Assembly: GCF_029784165.1 (NCBI RefSeq)
Contig: NC_073695.1
Span: 145,716,946 to 145,780,945, forward strand
DNA from: Wyeomyia smithii
Lineage: Eukaryota > Arthropoda > Insecta > Diptera > Culicidae
Length of the DNA stretch: 64,000 nucleotides
Direction of reading: 5' to 3'
Shown: positions 23,136-33,599 of the stretch, piece by piece
How the letters are laid out: every line of letters begins with the position of its first letter
Numbering within the stretch: position 1 is the stretch's first letter
Notes under the pieces: generated by a model
What the model was told of the DNA's origin: nothing
The model's input: the letters and a program-made list of their open reading frames with translations, nothing else
Database searches by the model: none
Translations under genes and position numbers: made by a program

Positions 23136-24545
23136 TTACGCCCGTGGTTTCGCAGCCGGCTTACCGGCTGGGCACCTGGGGCCTCCCATAAAGTGTTTGG
23201 CGTCCCGTTTCCCGGAACATACCATGCACTTGGGAGACTCCCCACAGTCCTTTGCTTTATGACCTGCACCTCCACATCGCCTGCACAGCTGGCTCCTATC
23301 GGGCCCCTTGCAGGTCCAGGACTTATGTCCGCCCTCGAAGCACCGGAAGCAAATGTCTGGTTGCTGTAGTATGCCCAGAGGACATACAGACCAGTCGACC
23401 TTCAACTTGCCCTCTTTCAGGGCCAGGTTAGCGTCCGCCGACGGTAGTCGGAAGGTAGCTATCTGGGTCCCCGCCGGACCTTTGCGGAGGCGGATTGACT
23501 CCTTAGCCACCTCCACCCCGCACTTCGCTTTTAGGGCTTGTGCAATGTCGCACCCCTCAGTGATTTCGTCCAGGTTTTCAATCTGGAGAGTCACTTCTGA
23601 GGTGAGTGCCCGCACTTGCACCTCCTTCCCTAGGACCTTTTCAGCTACCGTTTTGTAGGTAGCCCCCTTGTTCTTGGCGTCCTTCCGGAGCTCAAGTATC
23701 ATCTCGCCAGTGCGAGATCGGCGGATACTCCGCACATCCGCCCCCAGATCCTTGAGCTGGGTTTCCCCCCTCATCTTCTTCAAGACTTCTGAGTACATCG
23801 ACCCATCCGTCTTGAGTATGAGGGCCTCACCCCTACTCCGCGCCTTTTTGACCTTTTTTGGTCCTCTGGCCGCTCTGCCATCATGTCGCGTCGCACCTTC
23901 CCGACGCTTCCTACCCTCTACGGTAATCCAAGTGTTGCCCGTAGCCTCCACCTTTGCCTTTTCCGCGGTGGACCTTGAACCGGTTGGCGTGTGTTCCCGT
24001 GGGAGTAGCACGACCAATCGTTTCTTGGTGTTCCCGGGGGCCGTTTCCCCCGGGGACTGCCTCGTTCGCTTAGCGACCTGCCCCGTGGAGCAGACCGACG
24101 CGAACGAGGGGGCGTCTGTCTGCACCTCTTTAGATGCAGTCGCCCTCCAGGTCCTGGCCGCTTTCTCGGCTGCCTTCACCCGAGCTACGAGTTCTTCGTG
24201 CTACTTTCTGGCTTCATCAATGGTGCTCCGAAGCAGGAGGAGGCTCTGCTTCAGGTCGCCAGCGATGTTTCGCCTGTTCGCCAAGAACTCGATTATGGCA
24301 TCGAGTTGTTCAGACAGCGCCGCCACTCTTGGCCGCGTGTCCATACACCTTTCGACGGCCTTGACTAGCAAGGGACCGTCTACCGAGATGTCTGGTGTAG
24401 ACACCGACGGATTCGCCGTTTTTCCACCTCCAGACTTCGCCGCATCCGTCTCCGCCTTCTTCTGCGGAGACCGCTGGATGCCACCTCGTGCGAAGGGATT
24501 TTGTAACCCCTCCGCACCCGTCTCTTTTGTTTTTGAGTTCAACAT
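23136..24545 (-). pseudogene. R1-group ORF1 (Gag-like) with one nonsense codon
   Basis: Nucleic-acid-binding Gag-like protein of about 470 codons starting MLNSKTKETGAEGLQNPF. It is open to 24201, where TAG interrupts between DEARK and HEELVARVKAAEK in the same frame, and then open to the stop at 23136. The middle is basic (residues about 165-230). The C-terminus holds three Cys/His knuckles: CFRCFEGGHKSWTC, then CRRCGGAGHKAKDC, then CMVCSGKRDAKHF ending near RC. Apart from the single nonsense codon the frame looks intact, which suggests a rather young insertion. It lies directly upstream of ORF2 on the same strand. Confidence 0.9.
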
Positions 24546-25199
24546 TTTTGTTTATTGGGTCCCCCTACCAGCCGCTATCCTTATCCATAATGGAGAAGTC
24601 GCCTAAATGGTCCCAAGGTAGTCTATGCCGGAGCAGTGAGGCCATGGCTAGGGGCGGCTGCCATAGCGCCTTATGGGCAACTATGACACCCCCGACCGGC
24701 GCAAGTCAGGAAAAGACATCTGATCCTACTCCTGCCGGGTTCCCACCAGGCAATGGACTCGGAACGTACTGGAAGGCCTGCCAGGTTTTACGGGACAGAG
24801 ACCCCTGCACCGGTTGTAATCTCGCCGTTTCAAGCCGTTATCACACGACATTACTAAGGGAGCTCGGCGCAGGTGCCAGCCCAAAATCATGGTACGAAAA
24901 CGAAATCCGATTCTTATCCTATAGTGATGCGACCAGTTGCCGTAATTGGGAACATTACTGGCATCAGTCCCAATGGGCGGTATAGTGCATTTGGGTGGTG
25001 GGAGCGGCACTACTCGCTCCGTCGGAGCTGCTTCCGGCCAGTGTGGCTTTTGCGAGAATTCAGCGGCCCAGTGCCTGAATCTCGCCACGACCTAGGCTAG
25101 CTCCCGCTGATGGTCCGGGACTGCTTGCTAGCAGTGAGCACTTCCGTGGCCTTCGGTAATCGCCAATTACCGACCCGTGGTGGCATTCAGCTCTGCCAA
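24546..25199 (-). mobile_element. 5' UTR of the R1-group element, copy 1
   Basis: GC-rich non-coding leader of about 650 bp ending exactly at the 17-bp duplication. The plus- and minus-strand frames here have no family resemblance I can see. Confidence 0.7.
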
Positions 25200-25969
25200 A
25201 TGTGTTAGCAAGACTTCACTCGCTGCATTTGCATTGATGCAACGATCAGATTCATTTTTGCTCTGTTCATCCCCACATAATGAGAATCTCACCCGTCAAC
25301 CTCAAATGTCGAATTAGAAACACTTTCGTTTCGTCCCCCAGTGTTTACATTAAATGAATATATGTTATACTGTCTGAACAGAGTTGCCGAAGTTGCGAAT
25401 ATTGTTCTGGATGGGCACGAGTTTTGTATTTTCAAACAGGTGCAAATGACTTTCCATGAACCAATGAGTATGTGTTTTGCATAGCTTGCAAGAAAGCGAA
25501 TGTTTTTGTTTTTCTTTAACACAGTTTACAGATCGTGAAGTCATTTAAAGACGCATTTCAAGACTTTGAAATCATCAACGTTTGCATACTCTATGACGGG
25601 GAAAATGCTGCTTGGCAGCTCTTGTCATATTCTTCCTCTACTCCGTATGCATACAACGAGCGAACTAATACACGCTCACCGGATGAATTGGAGATTGAAG
25701 AAACTTGTGTGCAACATATGCGACGGTGTGTGATTTGTTTTTACTTGAGATGGAAAGGGAGCAGTTTTTGACAGAAAAAAACTTGCATGTGGTTGAAACG
25801 ACCATTATTAGATAGTCGTACTCCCGTAACACGTGCTAAATATATGACAGTATGTGTTGTTACTTGACTGAGAAAGAATTTTATTGCCTTTTTAGTAATA
25901 GGTTTGTTACCTAAAAAGCAATTTTGCGCTATTGCTTCTAAGGTAATAAGGAAAAGTTTTGCGTGTACA

Positions 25970-26177
25970 AAATGACTAGTGTCACATGTTATTTGATGTA
26001 TATGGCATGTCACATGTAAAATGTAACACAAAATGTTACATATTACATGATATTTGACATGTTACATTTTTCGTGTTACATTACGTGTAACATGTTACAG
26101 GACAAGTGACAAGTTACATATCACATGTAATATGTTTGATGGTACATGTTACATAATGGTATTACCTCGATTTATGT
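25970..26177 (+). repeat. Giant palindrome, left half of the centre
   Basis: Built from variants of GTTACAT and ACATGT (many TGTTACAT / ATGTAACA words). It pairs with 26205-26412. The same block in direct orientation lies at 33148-33389. Confidence 0.93.
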
Positions 26178-26204
26178 ACATAGACCACTCTGTTCCGAAA
26201 CAGA
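26178..26204. other. Loop at the centre of the giant palindrome
   Basis: A 27-nt unpaired centre containing one arm of the mini inverted repeat (CATAGACCACTCTGTTCCG) and a small TCTGTT-CCGA-AACAGA hairpin. Such a short spacer between arms of about 6.6 kb is exceptional. Confidence 0.85.
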
Positions 26205-26430
26205 ACATAAATCGAGGTAATACCATTATGTAACATGTACCATTAAACATATTACATGTGATATGTAACTTGTCACTTGTCCTGTAATATGTTACACGTA
26301 ATGTAACATGTCAAATATCATGTAATATGTAACATTTTGTGTTACATTTTACATGTGACATGCCATATACATCAAATAACATGTGACACTAGTCATTTTG
26401 TACGAGTTAAGGTTATTTTTATTTATGTTT

Positions 26431-26510
26431 ATGTACATAGACCGCTCTGTTCCGAAACGATACGAGGATTCCAGTAAAATATATATGAAGTCAGAGTGGT
26501 CTATGTACAT
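26431..26510. repeat. 80-bp mini inverted repeat, copy 2
   Basis: Inverted counterpart of 19555-19634, with ends ATGTACATAGACCGCTCTG and CAGAGTGGTCTATGTACAT. Confidence 0.75.
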
Positions 26511-26949
26511 TAGTATGGTAGATTCAGTTATTTCGCCAAAAAAATGGTAATTTTATGTATTTACTTGTTAAGCCACTTCATAACCTTTATTTTAGAACAT
26601 TTTGTTTGAAAGAATCCGTTGAACAGAATTTTATTCAAAGATTTTTCGCAATTGCTTCTTCTGACAAATTTGCTCGATGGCTCATAGACCACTCTGTTCC
26701 GCAACGGCTCATGTATTACCGAAGAAAAAGATAATTCGGTGCGTTCTTAGAGGCATGGAGAATAAATCAAATTTATAACTGTTCTATCATTTGAAGTGTG
26801 TAAATTAACTCTTCAATTAGGTACTTATTTCATCCTGAAAATAACAATTTGCTATTTTATTCAGTATCGGATAAGATGCTGATCAAATCTTTGCGTTACG
26901 TTATCACAGACAGTGCGAATAAAGTATAACGCAGTGAAAAACTGATTGA

Positions 26950-27480
26950 ACACTGAAAACTTGCCAACTCATGTATTTTGAACGCCAGCTTTCCAAAGCG
27001 TAGGTTTGTTGTCAAAATGCATCAACTATTCATTGAATGCATTTACTACCACCCGCTTTCGCACAGAGACAGCATTTCACTTGAGGATGTACCGCTACAT
27101 CAGCTGGCCCTGCTACTATCGATGCTGAGACCTCCTGCAACGGCTGCGCTATCCGTTGCAATTCCACAGCTGCGGCTGCGATCCGCTGCCAATGGTATCC
27201 GCTGCACTGCCGCCACTCTGCTAAGTGAGGACTGCTGACTTGTATAGAATTAATATGGGCAGTTTCAGCTGAAACAGGCCAAAAAGCAAATTTCAAATAA
27301 CTAGCTCTATAATTCTGCCGACCGTGCTTGAAAAACAATCATATAACGACCAATTAGTGCTCGAGTTTTACGTTTTGACAAGGATTGACAATTTTTAGTG
27401 GAACAATATGAAATTACAATTTTCTGTATTTCGAGAAAATCTTAGAAGATTTTCAAATCGATTGCTGCAAGTATGAAGGA
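26950..27480 (-). other. Promoter-like module, right arm copy
   Basis: Inverted counterpart of 18600-19130. The frames on both strands (26978-27238 plus, 27030-27338 minus) are driven by GCAG/CTGC richness and show no known domain. Confidence 0.45.
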
Positions 27481-27659
27481 AATCTATCGAAAACTATCTG
27501 ATTCATTTACATTTGAAATTGGACATATTTTTCACTTTTTCTGGTTTTAGATTTTCATTTTCGAACTTCCTGAGAGACGCAGTTCTCCGTCGAAAAAATA
27601 TTTGTTCTAATTTTCAATATACCAGATTGCTTCCCTCAGCAAAGTTGTTGAAAAGTTTA

Positions 27660-28921
27660 AAAGAAAAACCTTAATTAATCCACCTAGCGGTCAGACCCAG
27701 CCTTTCTCATTCAAACTTATTATTTGTAAAAATTGATTTACATGAACGCTTCAATCCAATAAAGGAATATTCACTCTTAGGGTTCTAAAATATTGATGTT
27801 GTAATTGAAGTATGAAAATTGAAATTTTACGTAATGTTAGTGCTTAAGAAATAGCAAAATAAAAGAAAAGACTCGTAATTTCGAAAAATTTAATCACCAG
27901 CAATACCAGGAACGTTTAAATAGTACGACACCATATTTAAATTATGTTGAGGCCACATATGTTGATTAAAGCAGGTATGGTTTTAAATAGTCTCTGAATT
28001 GCTTTTTTTTCATAACTTCTGAACTACATATCAAATTGTTATGAAGTTTGTTAATTGTAAGTTTGAGAGATGAATCGTTCGTATGACACTAGTTATGTTC
28101 AAATAAGTCGTGTAATACTTGAGATAATAGACTTTCCTTGTTTTAACATTTTAATACATAACGATTGCTTAGATTCGATTATAATCAAAGAGAACGTATT
28201 GCGCAGCCAAACTTTGAAACCACGTGTTCAATCATAATTCATCAGTTAACCCTTAACTAGCCCGATCATCTGATATCAACATTGTTCAAATCGGTTGTGT
28301 AGTTTCTAAGATAATGAAGTTTCGTGATTTTCACATCTCGATACATTACAGACGAAGTTACGGTCCGATTACAGCAAAATTCAATAGAGTGTTATGAGGT
28401 AGCTCGACCTTTCATTTGACACTAATTTTGTGGAAATCGGTTCAACCATCTTTGAGAAAAGTGAGTGAGTTTATGTAGTCTTTGGAATATGTTTCTTTTC
28501 ATAGCTGGATTTCACATTTTAAAACATAACAGGCAAAGCAATAATCCGTTTCCAAAAAAAATCAATAGGGTTTTACGGGGCAACAAGACCTTTCATATGA
28601 CACTGATTTTATGAAAATCGGTCCAGCCATCTCTGAGAAACGTGAGTGAGATTAAATAGTCTCCAGAACATGTTTCTTTCCATAACCTTTGAACCACAAG
28701 TTCAATCTTCATAAAATTCAAAAGTTAAGAGTATTTTAGATAGCCCGTTTATTTTAAATTAATTTTGATTTTGACATTTTGATACATAACCACTAAACTA
28801 GAAATCCGATTACAATAAAATTCAATAGGGTCTTATGGGCAACTAGACCTTTTATTTGCAATTAATTTCATTGAAATCGGTTCAGCCATCTCTGAGAAAA
28901 TCGAATGAGATTGGGAGAGCG

Positions 28922-28963
<42 letters not shown>

Positions 28964-29120
28964 ACACACACACTCACACTCACACACACACATACACACA
29001 CACACAGAAAATGCTCAGCTCGTCGAACTGAGTCGAGTGATATACGACATCCGGCCCTTTTGAGCAATTTTATACCTTTAGTTTTTGCAGTGATTGCTAT
29101 ACCTTTCTAGGAGAAAGGCA
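27660..29120 (-). repeat. Dispersed TG-containing modular repeat, right arm copy
   Basis: Inverted counterpart of 11146-12526. The simple tract here reads (CA)n at 28925-29006. A Thr-His-rich frame across it is an artefact of the microsatellite. Confidence 0.8.
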
Positions 29121-29402
29121 AAAAGCAAATGTTTTTAGATGCATTCAGCTAAGCTTCCGTGTTACTTTGTACTTTCGTTTTTTTCTGCTCTGAAGGGGTC
29201 AGGTACATGTGATTAATATCACGCCGAAGTCAGAGTGCGTCTTGAACTGCCCGACAGGTCAGCCGTGTTTCGGTTGCTTCTGGACTGTGTTTTGTCAGTG
29301 CGTCTTTTAAAGATTACCTGAAAGTTAACATACATCAGTCATTCTCAAGACTACCTATTTGCAATTTGATATTATTGTTCAACTTTTTTCGTATCACCTG
29401 AA

Positions 29403-30716
29403 ATGGCAGGACGAAAAAAGAAACCACGCATCGCTACGGGGAGGAAAAGAGAGGCATTGCTTTCTGACACTAGCTTATGCAGTGAAAATTTATTTGTTTT
29501 TCTGCCTGAGCAAGAAGTCGGCGAAATTGAATTGTTCGAAAATAAAACTATTCAAAGGGAAATTTCTTTAAAAAAGGAGAAACCTTCACCTATTAAGGAA
29601 ACTATTGCTGCTGAATTTAACATTTTTAAAAGAGAACATTCAACGTTTCTCTCCGACGTCAAAGTTACTTATCAAATTAGCCGAAGAGGCGAATGCCGCT
29701 TACTGGCCCAAACATTGAAAGATTGGAATCGTCTTGTTCAGTTTTCAATTGAAAAGATGTATGTTTTTTTTATATATGACACTAGAGGCGCCAAGCCGTT
29801 CAAGGTCGTATTGAAAGGTCTCACCAACGATTAAACCGTTGATGAGATCAAACTTGCTTTAACAGAATTACTTGGCATAGCCCCTACCCAAGTAATTCTA
29901 ATGAAACAAAACTCACAGTCAGTCAGACAGACAGTCAGAGAACTGGAATTTCCCTTGTTAATTATTAAATTCATTTTAATCGCAGTGAGGTTAACAATTT
30001 GAATTTTTTTGACAAAGCACATGCTATTTATAATGCGAGAGTGAAATGGGAATTATATCGAAAGTTTGGCGGAGGTGAAAAGCATATCACCCAATACAGT
30101 ATTTTGAAACGTTATGGCCATGGTTCAAAATTCTGTAACATGGACCAAAAATGCCTCATTTGTGGGAACTCTACTCACAAAAAGGACACTTTTTCTGTGA
30201 AAGAGAGTGAAAATTCTTGCTGTGCGAATTGTAACGGCAACCATATGTCAAATTTTTATCAATGCCCAGTCCGTTTAGCAATTGTTAAGGCAAGGCAAGG
30301 TAAACAAAATTCAATTTTCCAATCAGAACAAAATTCTACAAGCTATACTGCTGTACCGCCCATTTTTCCTACTCCTTTGCATACCCGTTTAATGTATGCA
30401 CAGGTAACAGGTAGAACATTATTTCACCTAATGTAGGTAATTCAAAACTACCGTTAATATGGGAGGTAGACAAAACACGGTAGAAAATCAAAATATATTG
30501 ATTACCCCAGCTAATATTACTACCGAAAATATTTTTTCTAATGCCAACTGCCTTGGGCCTATTACGGCAGGTATACTTTCTTTTCTGCAACAGGCAATGT
30601 TCGATCTTATGAACGCCATGTTGCAGGCAAATTCCATGTTCAAAGTAATTCAAATTGGAACGAATTTTACGCTTGAAATCGTTTTTCATTTAAAATTCAG
30701 CAATGATTCTAAATAA
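29403..30716 (+). pseudogene. Jockey-type ORF1 (Gag-like) pseudogene, right arm
   Basis: It starts at MAGRKKKPRIATGRKREALL and is open to a TAA at 29832-29834 (after KGLTND), where related jockey Gags continue with TVDEIKLALTELLG. That text is readable here after the stop. The PRE_C2HC-like part (FFDKAHAIYNARVKWELYRK) and zinc knuckles follow at 30000-30260: the first has lost its cysteines (QYSILKRYGHG), then CLICGNSTHKKD and CCANCNGNHMSNFYQCP. A frameshift near 30415 separates the last segment (30459-30716). Shared lesions with 9557-10865 show common ancestry after inactivation. Confidence 0.85.
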
Positions 30717-30718
30717 AA

Positions 30719-31060
30719 CAACCAAAATTTTAAATTGGAATGCTCGCTCATTGAAGACCAATGAGAATTAGCTTCTTCAATTTTTAACAGTAAATAATGT
30801 GCACATTGCAATTATTACGGAAACATTTTTGAAGCCTAACATCAAATTAAAATATGATCCCAATTACGTGGTTCATAGATATGATAGGATTCAGGGTTCA
30901 GGCGGTGGAGTTGCAATTTTCATTCATCACCGTATCAAACATCGTGCTCTTCCTCATCTTGCGACGAAAGTTATTGAAACTTTGGGAATTGAAGTTCAAA
31001 CTGAACTTGGGAGAGTATAAAAGCACACATCATGCGCAATATTTTATAAGTGGTAATTAG
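30719..31060 (+). pseudogene. Jockey-type ORF2 endonuclease N-terminus, right arm
   Basis: KILNWNARSLKTNEN, TAG, then LLQFLTVNN, HIAIITETFLKP and GGGVAIFIHHRIKHR. Open to 31018 and then lost in the GC-rich filler. The same truncation point occurs in the left arm. Confidence 0.8.
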
Positions 31061-31180
31061 AGTCACGCCGATACACGCCGCCGCCGATAAAAGTCAACGG
31101 CGTCACGCCGGCGCGCCGATCGCCGCCGAGGTAAAATGTTTCCTACGCCGCCGCCGCCGATGATATGGTCGGCGCACAGG
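31061..31180 (+). other. GC-rich CGCC/CGG filler, right arm
   Basis: Words such as ACGCCGCCGCCGATAAAAGT and GACGCCGGCGCGCC-like text, abruptly bounded by AT-rich element sequence. It matches 9093-9211 in reverse complement. Confidence 0.8.
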
Positions 31181-31266
31181 TCTATTTGCAATCTTTCTGA
31201 AGAGATCGCGATTATTTTGCATTTTATCCAAACTTCTCAAAAGATATTGGTGTAAACTAAATTCAT

Positions 31267-32789
31267 GTGCAGGATATTTTTCAGGCGTTGAACAGCTTAG
31301 ATGCCTCACAAAGCCCTGGATCTGACGGAATTCCGCCAGTATTTATGAAAAATCTTGCAACGGAACTTACTGCTCCATTGTTCTGTCTCTTCAACATGTC
31401 ACTGGAATATGGATGCTTCCCATTAAAATGGAAAAGCTCGTTTCTAGTACCTATTTTCAAATCAGGACGGAAATCCGACATACGTAATTATCGTGGAATA
31501 GCCCTAATCTCTTGCATTCCTAAACTATTCGAAGCAATTGTAAATGAAAAACTATTTTTCCAAATTAAAAACCGAATGACTGAGAAGCAACATGGCTTTT
31601 TCAAGGGCCGTTCAACATCGACCAATTTACTTGAATTATAAATTATTCATTGAATGCAATGGATAATGAAAACCATACAGAAGCTCTTTACACAGATTTA
31701 AGTAAGGCATTTGATCGCATAGACATACCAATGCTACTTTTCAAATTGCAAAAAATGGGACTTGAGCCAGAACTCCTGAAGTGGCTCGAATCATATTTAA
31801 CCAATCGCCAACAAATAGTTAAATTTAACGGACAAAACTCAAATCCGATTCTAGTCACTTCTGGTGTCCCCCAAGGCTTTCATTTAGGACCTCTTTTTTC
31901 ATCTTGTACGTTAACGATATTTCCTTTATTCTCAAAAAACTAAAAGTGTTAATTTATGCCGACGATATGAAGCTTTTTTTGGAAATAAGAAATGAAGAAG
32001 ACATCAATGCATTCCAGAATGAAATATACATATTCTACGCATGGTGTAAAAAAGCTTACTAGAGTTAATTGTAAAAAATGCAACCACATATCATTCTGAC
32101 GAAAAAGAACAACACCAAACATTACAATATCATTAGGAAACCAAACTGTAGCAAATTGTGAAAGAGTTAGGGACTTAGGAGTTGTCTTAGACTCCAAACT
32201 AACCTTCATTGACCACTACAACACAATAATCCACAAAGCTAATAACATACTTGGATTTATAAAGCGCTTTTGTTACAACTTTCAGGATCCGTATACCATC
32301 AAAACATTATATATAGCCTATGTAAGAACAATACTGGAATATTGCAGCATTGTATGGTCTCCCTATACGATAACGCACGAAGAAAGAATAGAATCAGTAC
32401 AAAAGCAATTTCTATTGTATGCTCTTCGCAAATTAGATTGGACATCATTCCCTCTTCCATCATATGAAACACGTTGCATGCTCATTAACATACAATCGTT
32501 GAAAGAGCGTCGTGAATTTGCAATAGTGTCATTTGTAAACGACATCGTTTCGCAGCGCATTGATTCAGCTACACTTTTATCTAAGCTAAATTTCTACGCA
32601 CCTATAAGACAACTTCGAAATCGAAACACGTTTGCCACCAATCATTACCGCACAAATTATGCAAAATTCGGTTTCTTGAATCGTATGATGGCCACTTACA
32701 ATCAATACTGCGAAACCATTGACTTTACAATGTCTCGGCATGAGCTTAAACACTTTTTTAGCTCAATACGCAATAGCAACGCTTATTGA
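31267..32789 (+). pseudogene. Jockey-type RT, right arm copy
   Basis: Same protein as 7487-9010: QDIFQALNSLDASQS, YRGIALISCIPKLFEAIVNE, GFFKGRSTSTNLLEL, then a frameshift near 31640 that is absent from the left arm, TDLSKAFDRID, SGVPQGFHLGPLF with a frameshift near 31895 shared with the left arm, and then IYADDMKLFLEI, so the YADD box is intact here. The thumb is broken near 32060-32100. The tail 32415-32789 is open (LRKLDWTSFPLPSYETRC to RHELKHFFSSIRNSNA). Private and shared lesions together date the palindrome between two rounds of decay. Confidence 0.88.
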
Positions 32790-33034
32790 ATAAAAAAATA
32801 GTTTGTAAGTAAACATTGTATTAGAATATTAGAATATTGTATATTGTCTACTTCTGATTTACGAAATGAATTAATAGATCATTAGAAGAAGCAATTTTCG
32901 AAAAATCTTTGGATAAAATTCTGTTCAACGGATTCTTTCAAACAAAATGTTCTAAAATAAAGGTTATGAAGTGGCTTAACAAGTGAATACATAAAATTAC
33001 CATTTTTTTGGCGAAATAAGTGAATCTACCATAC

Positions 33035-33114
33035 TAATGTACATAGACCACTCTGACTTCATATATATTTCACTGGAATCCTCGTATCGTTTCGGAACAG
33101 AGTGGTCTATGTAC
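33035..33114. repeat. 80-bp mini inverted repeat, copy 3
   Basis: Same unit as 19555-19634, with both ends intact. Confidence 0.75.
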
Positions 33115-33277
33115 ATAAACATAAATAAAAATAACCTTAACTCGTACAAAATGACTAGTGTCACATGTTATTTGATGTATATGGCATGTCACATGTAAAA
33201 TGTAACACAAAATGTTACATATTACATGATATTTGACATGTTACATTTTTCGTGTTACATTACGTGTAACATGTTAC

Positions 33278-33334
33278 AGGACAAGTGACAAGTTACAGGA
33301 CAAGTGACAAGTTACAGGACAAGTGACAAGTTAC
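33278..33334 (+). repeat. Three tandem copies of a 19-bp unit
   Basis: AGGACAAGTGACAAGTTAC three times without a mismatch. The two palindromic copies of this block have one unit each, so this is a local expansion after duplication. Confidence 0.95.
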
Positions 33335-33599
33335 ATATCACATGTAATATGTTTCATGGTACATGTTACATAATGGTATTACCTCGATTTATGTACATAG
33401 ATCACTTTAAAGTTCGAGTTTTAAAATTTTTCTAGTCTTGTAACTTCAGTTTCTTGAGTAGATGCGGTTTATGTAAAAATCTCATTTTTGAAAAAAAATG
33501 GTCTTTAGACCAGTCTGTTCCGCAACGGCTCATATGCAACATCCGAACAACTTTTGTTATCTGCCTCAAGATTAAGTTATCAAGTAATCGAATCTCTAC

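Larger units (their letters stand above)
19844..25199 (-). mobile_element. R1-group non-LTR retrotransposon, nearly full length (5.36 kb)
   Basis: On the minus strand: 5' UTR 25199-24546, ORF1 24545-23136, ORF2 23133-20117, 3' UTR, and a poly(A) tail seen as T at 19844-19856. It is flanked by the 17-bp duplication ATGTGTTAGCAAGACTT (19827-19843 and 25200-25216). The R1 group is supported by the ORF2 start TQLNLNHCFAAQQLLHQAA, by absence of RNase H, and by the C-terminal CSEC..TAEHVFFVCPRF motif. Canonical R1 targets 28S rRNA genes; here the target is anonymous DNA, so this lineage is not rDNA-specific. Confidence 0.92.
19667..25964. mobile_element. Unclassified element with 5-bp target duplication, split by an R1-type insertion
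   Basis: The third copy of the palindrome centre (33142) shows the empty site CTCGTACAAAATGAC. Here GTACA is duplicated (19662-19666 and 25965-25969) around 6.3 kb of extra DNA. Subtracting the R1-type insertion leaves 925 bp (19667-19843 plus 25217-25964). The ends show weak inverted similarity: ACGCAAAC with ATTACTTTAG on the left, and, read inward, ACGCAAAAC with ATTACCTTAG on the right. No transposase is recognisable; the frame at 25535-25771 is unassigned. This is probably a non-autonomous DNA transposon, family unknown. Confidence 0.6.
26205..32884 (+). repeat. Giant palindrome, right arm, uninterrupted
   Basis: The intact 6.68-kb arm. In order it holds the GTTACAT block, mini inverted repeat, promoter-like module, unique spacer, TG/CA dispersed repeat (inverted), and the dead jockey-type element (plus strand), ending at GATCATTA. 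It contains none of the three later insertions found in the left arm, so it serves as the empty-site reference. Confidence 0.93.
32885..33405 (+). repeat. Third, partial copy of the palindrome centre in direct orientation
   Basis: From GAAGAAGCAATTTTCG onward it repeats 19404-19666 plus 25970-26187 without the insertion between them, thereby giving the empty site for the 5-bp-duplication element. It abuts the right end of the palindrome at 32884. It carries a private expansion of a 19-bp unit (33278-33334). Confidence 0.9.

Noticed and set aside
23668..24606. 312-codon plus-strand frame opposite R1-group ORF1
   Set aside because: Shadow of the Gag-like ORF1, whose three Cys/His knuckles lie on the minus strand. 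The plus frame is Ser/Arg/Leu-rich without a domain.
7393..32884. Palindrome as a pure assembly or amplification artefact
   Set aside because: The arms differ by scattered substitutions and private lesions, and the insertions in one arm have their own target duplications. A simple duplicated-read artefact would be identical. It still deserves long-read confirmation.
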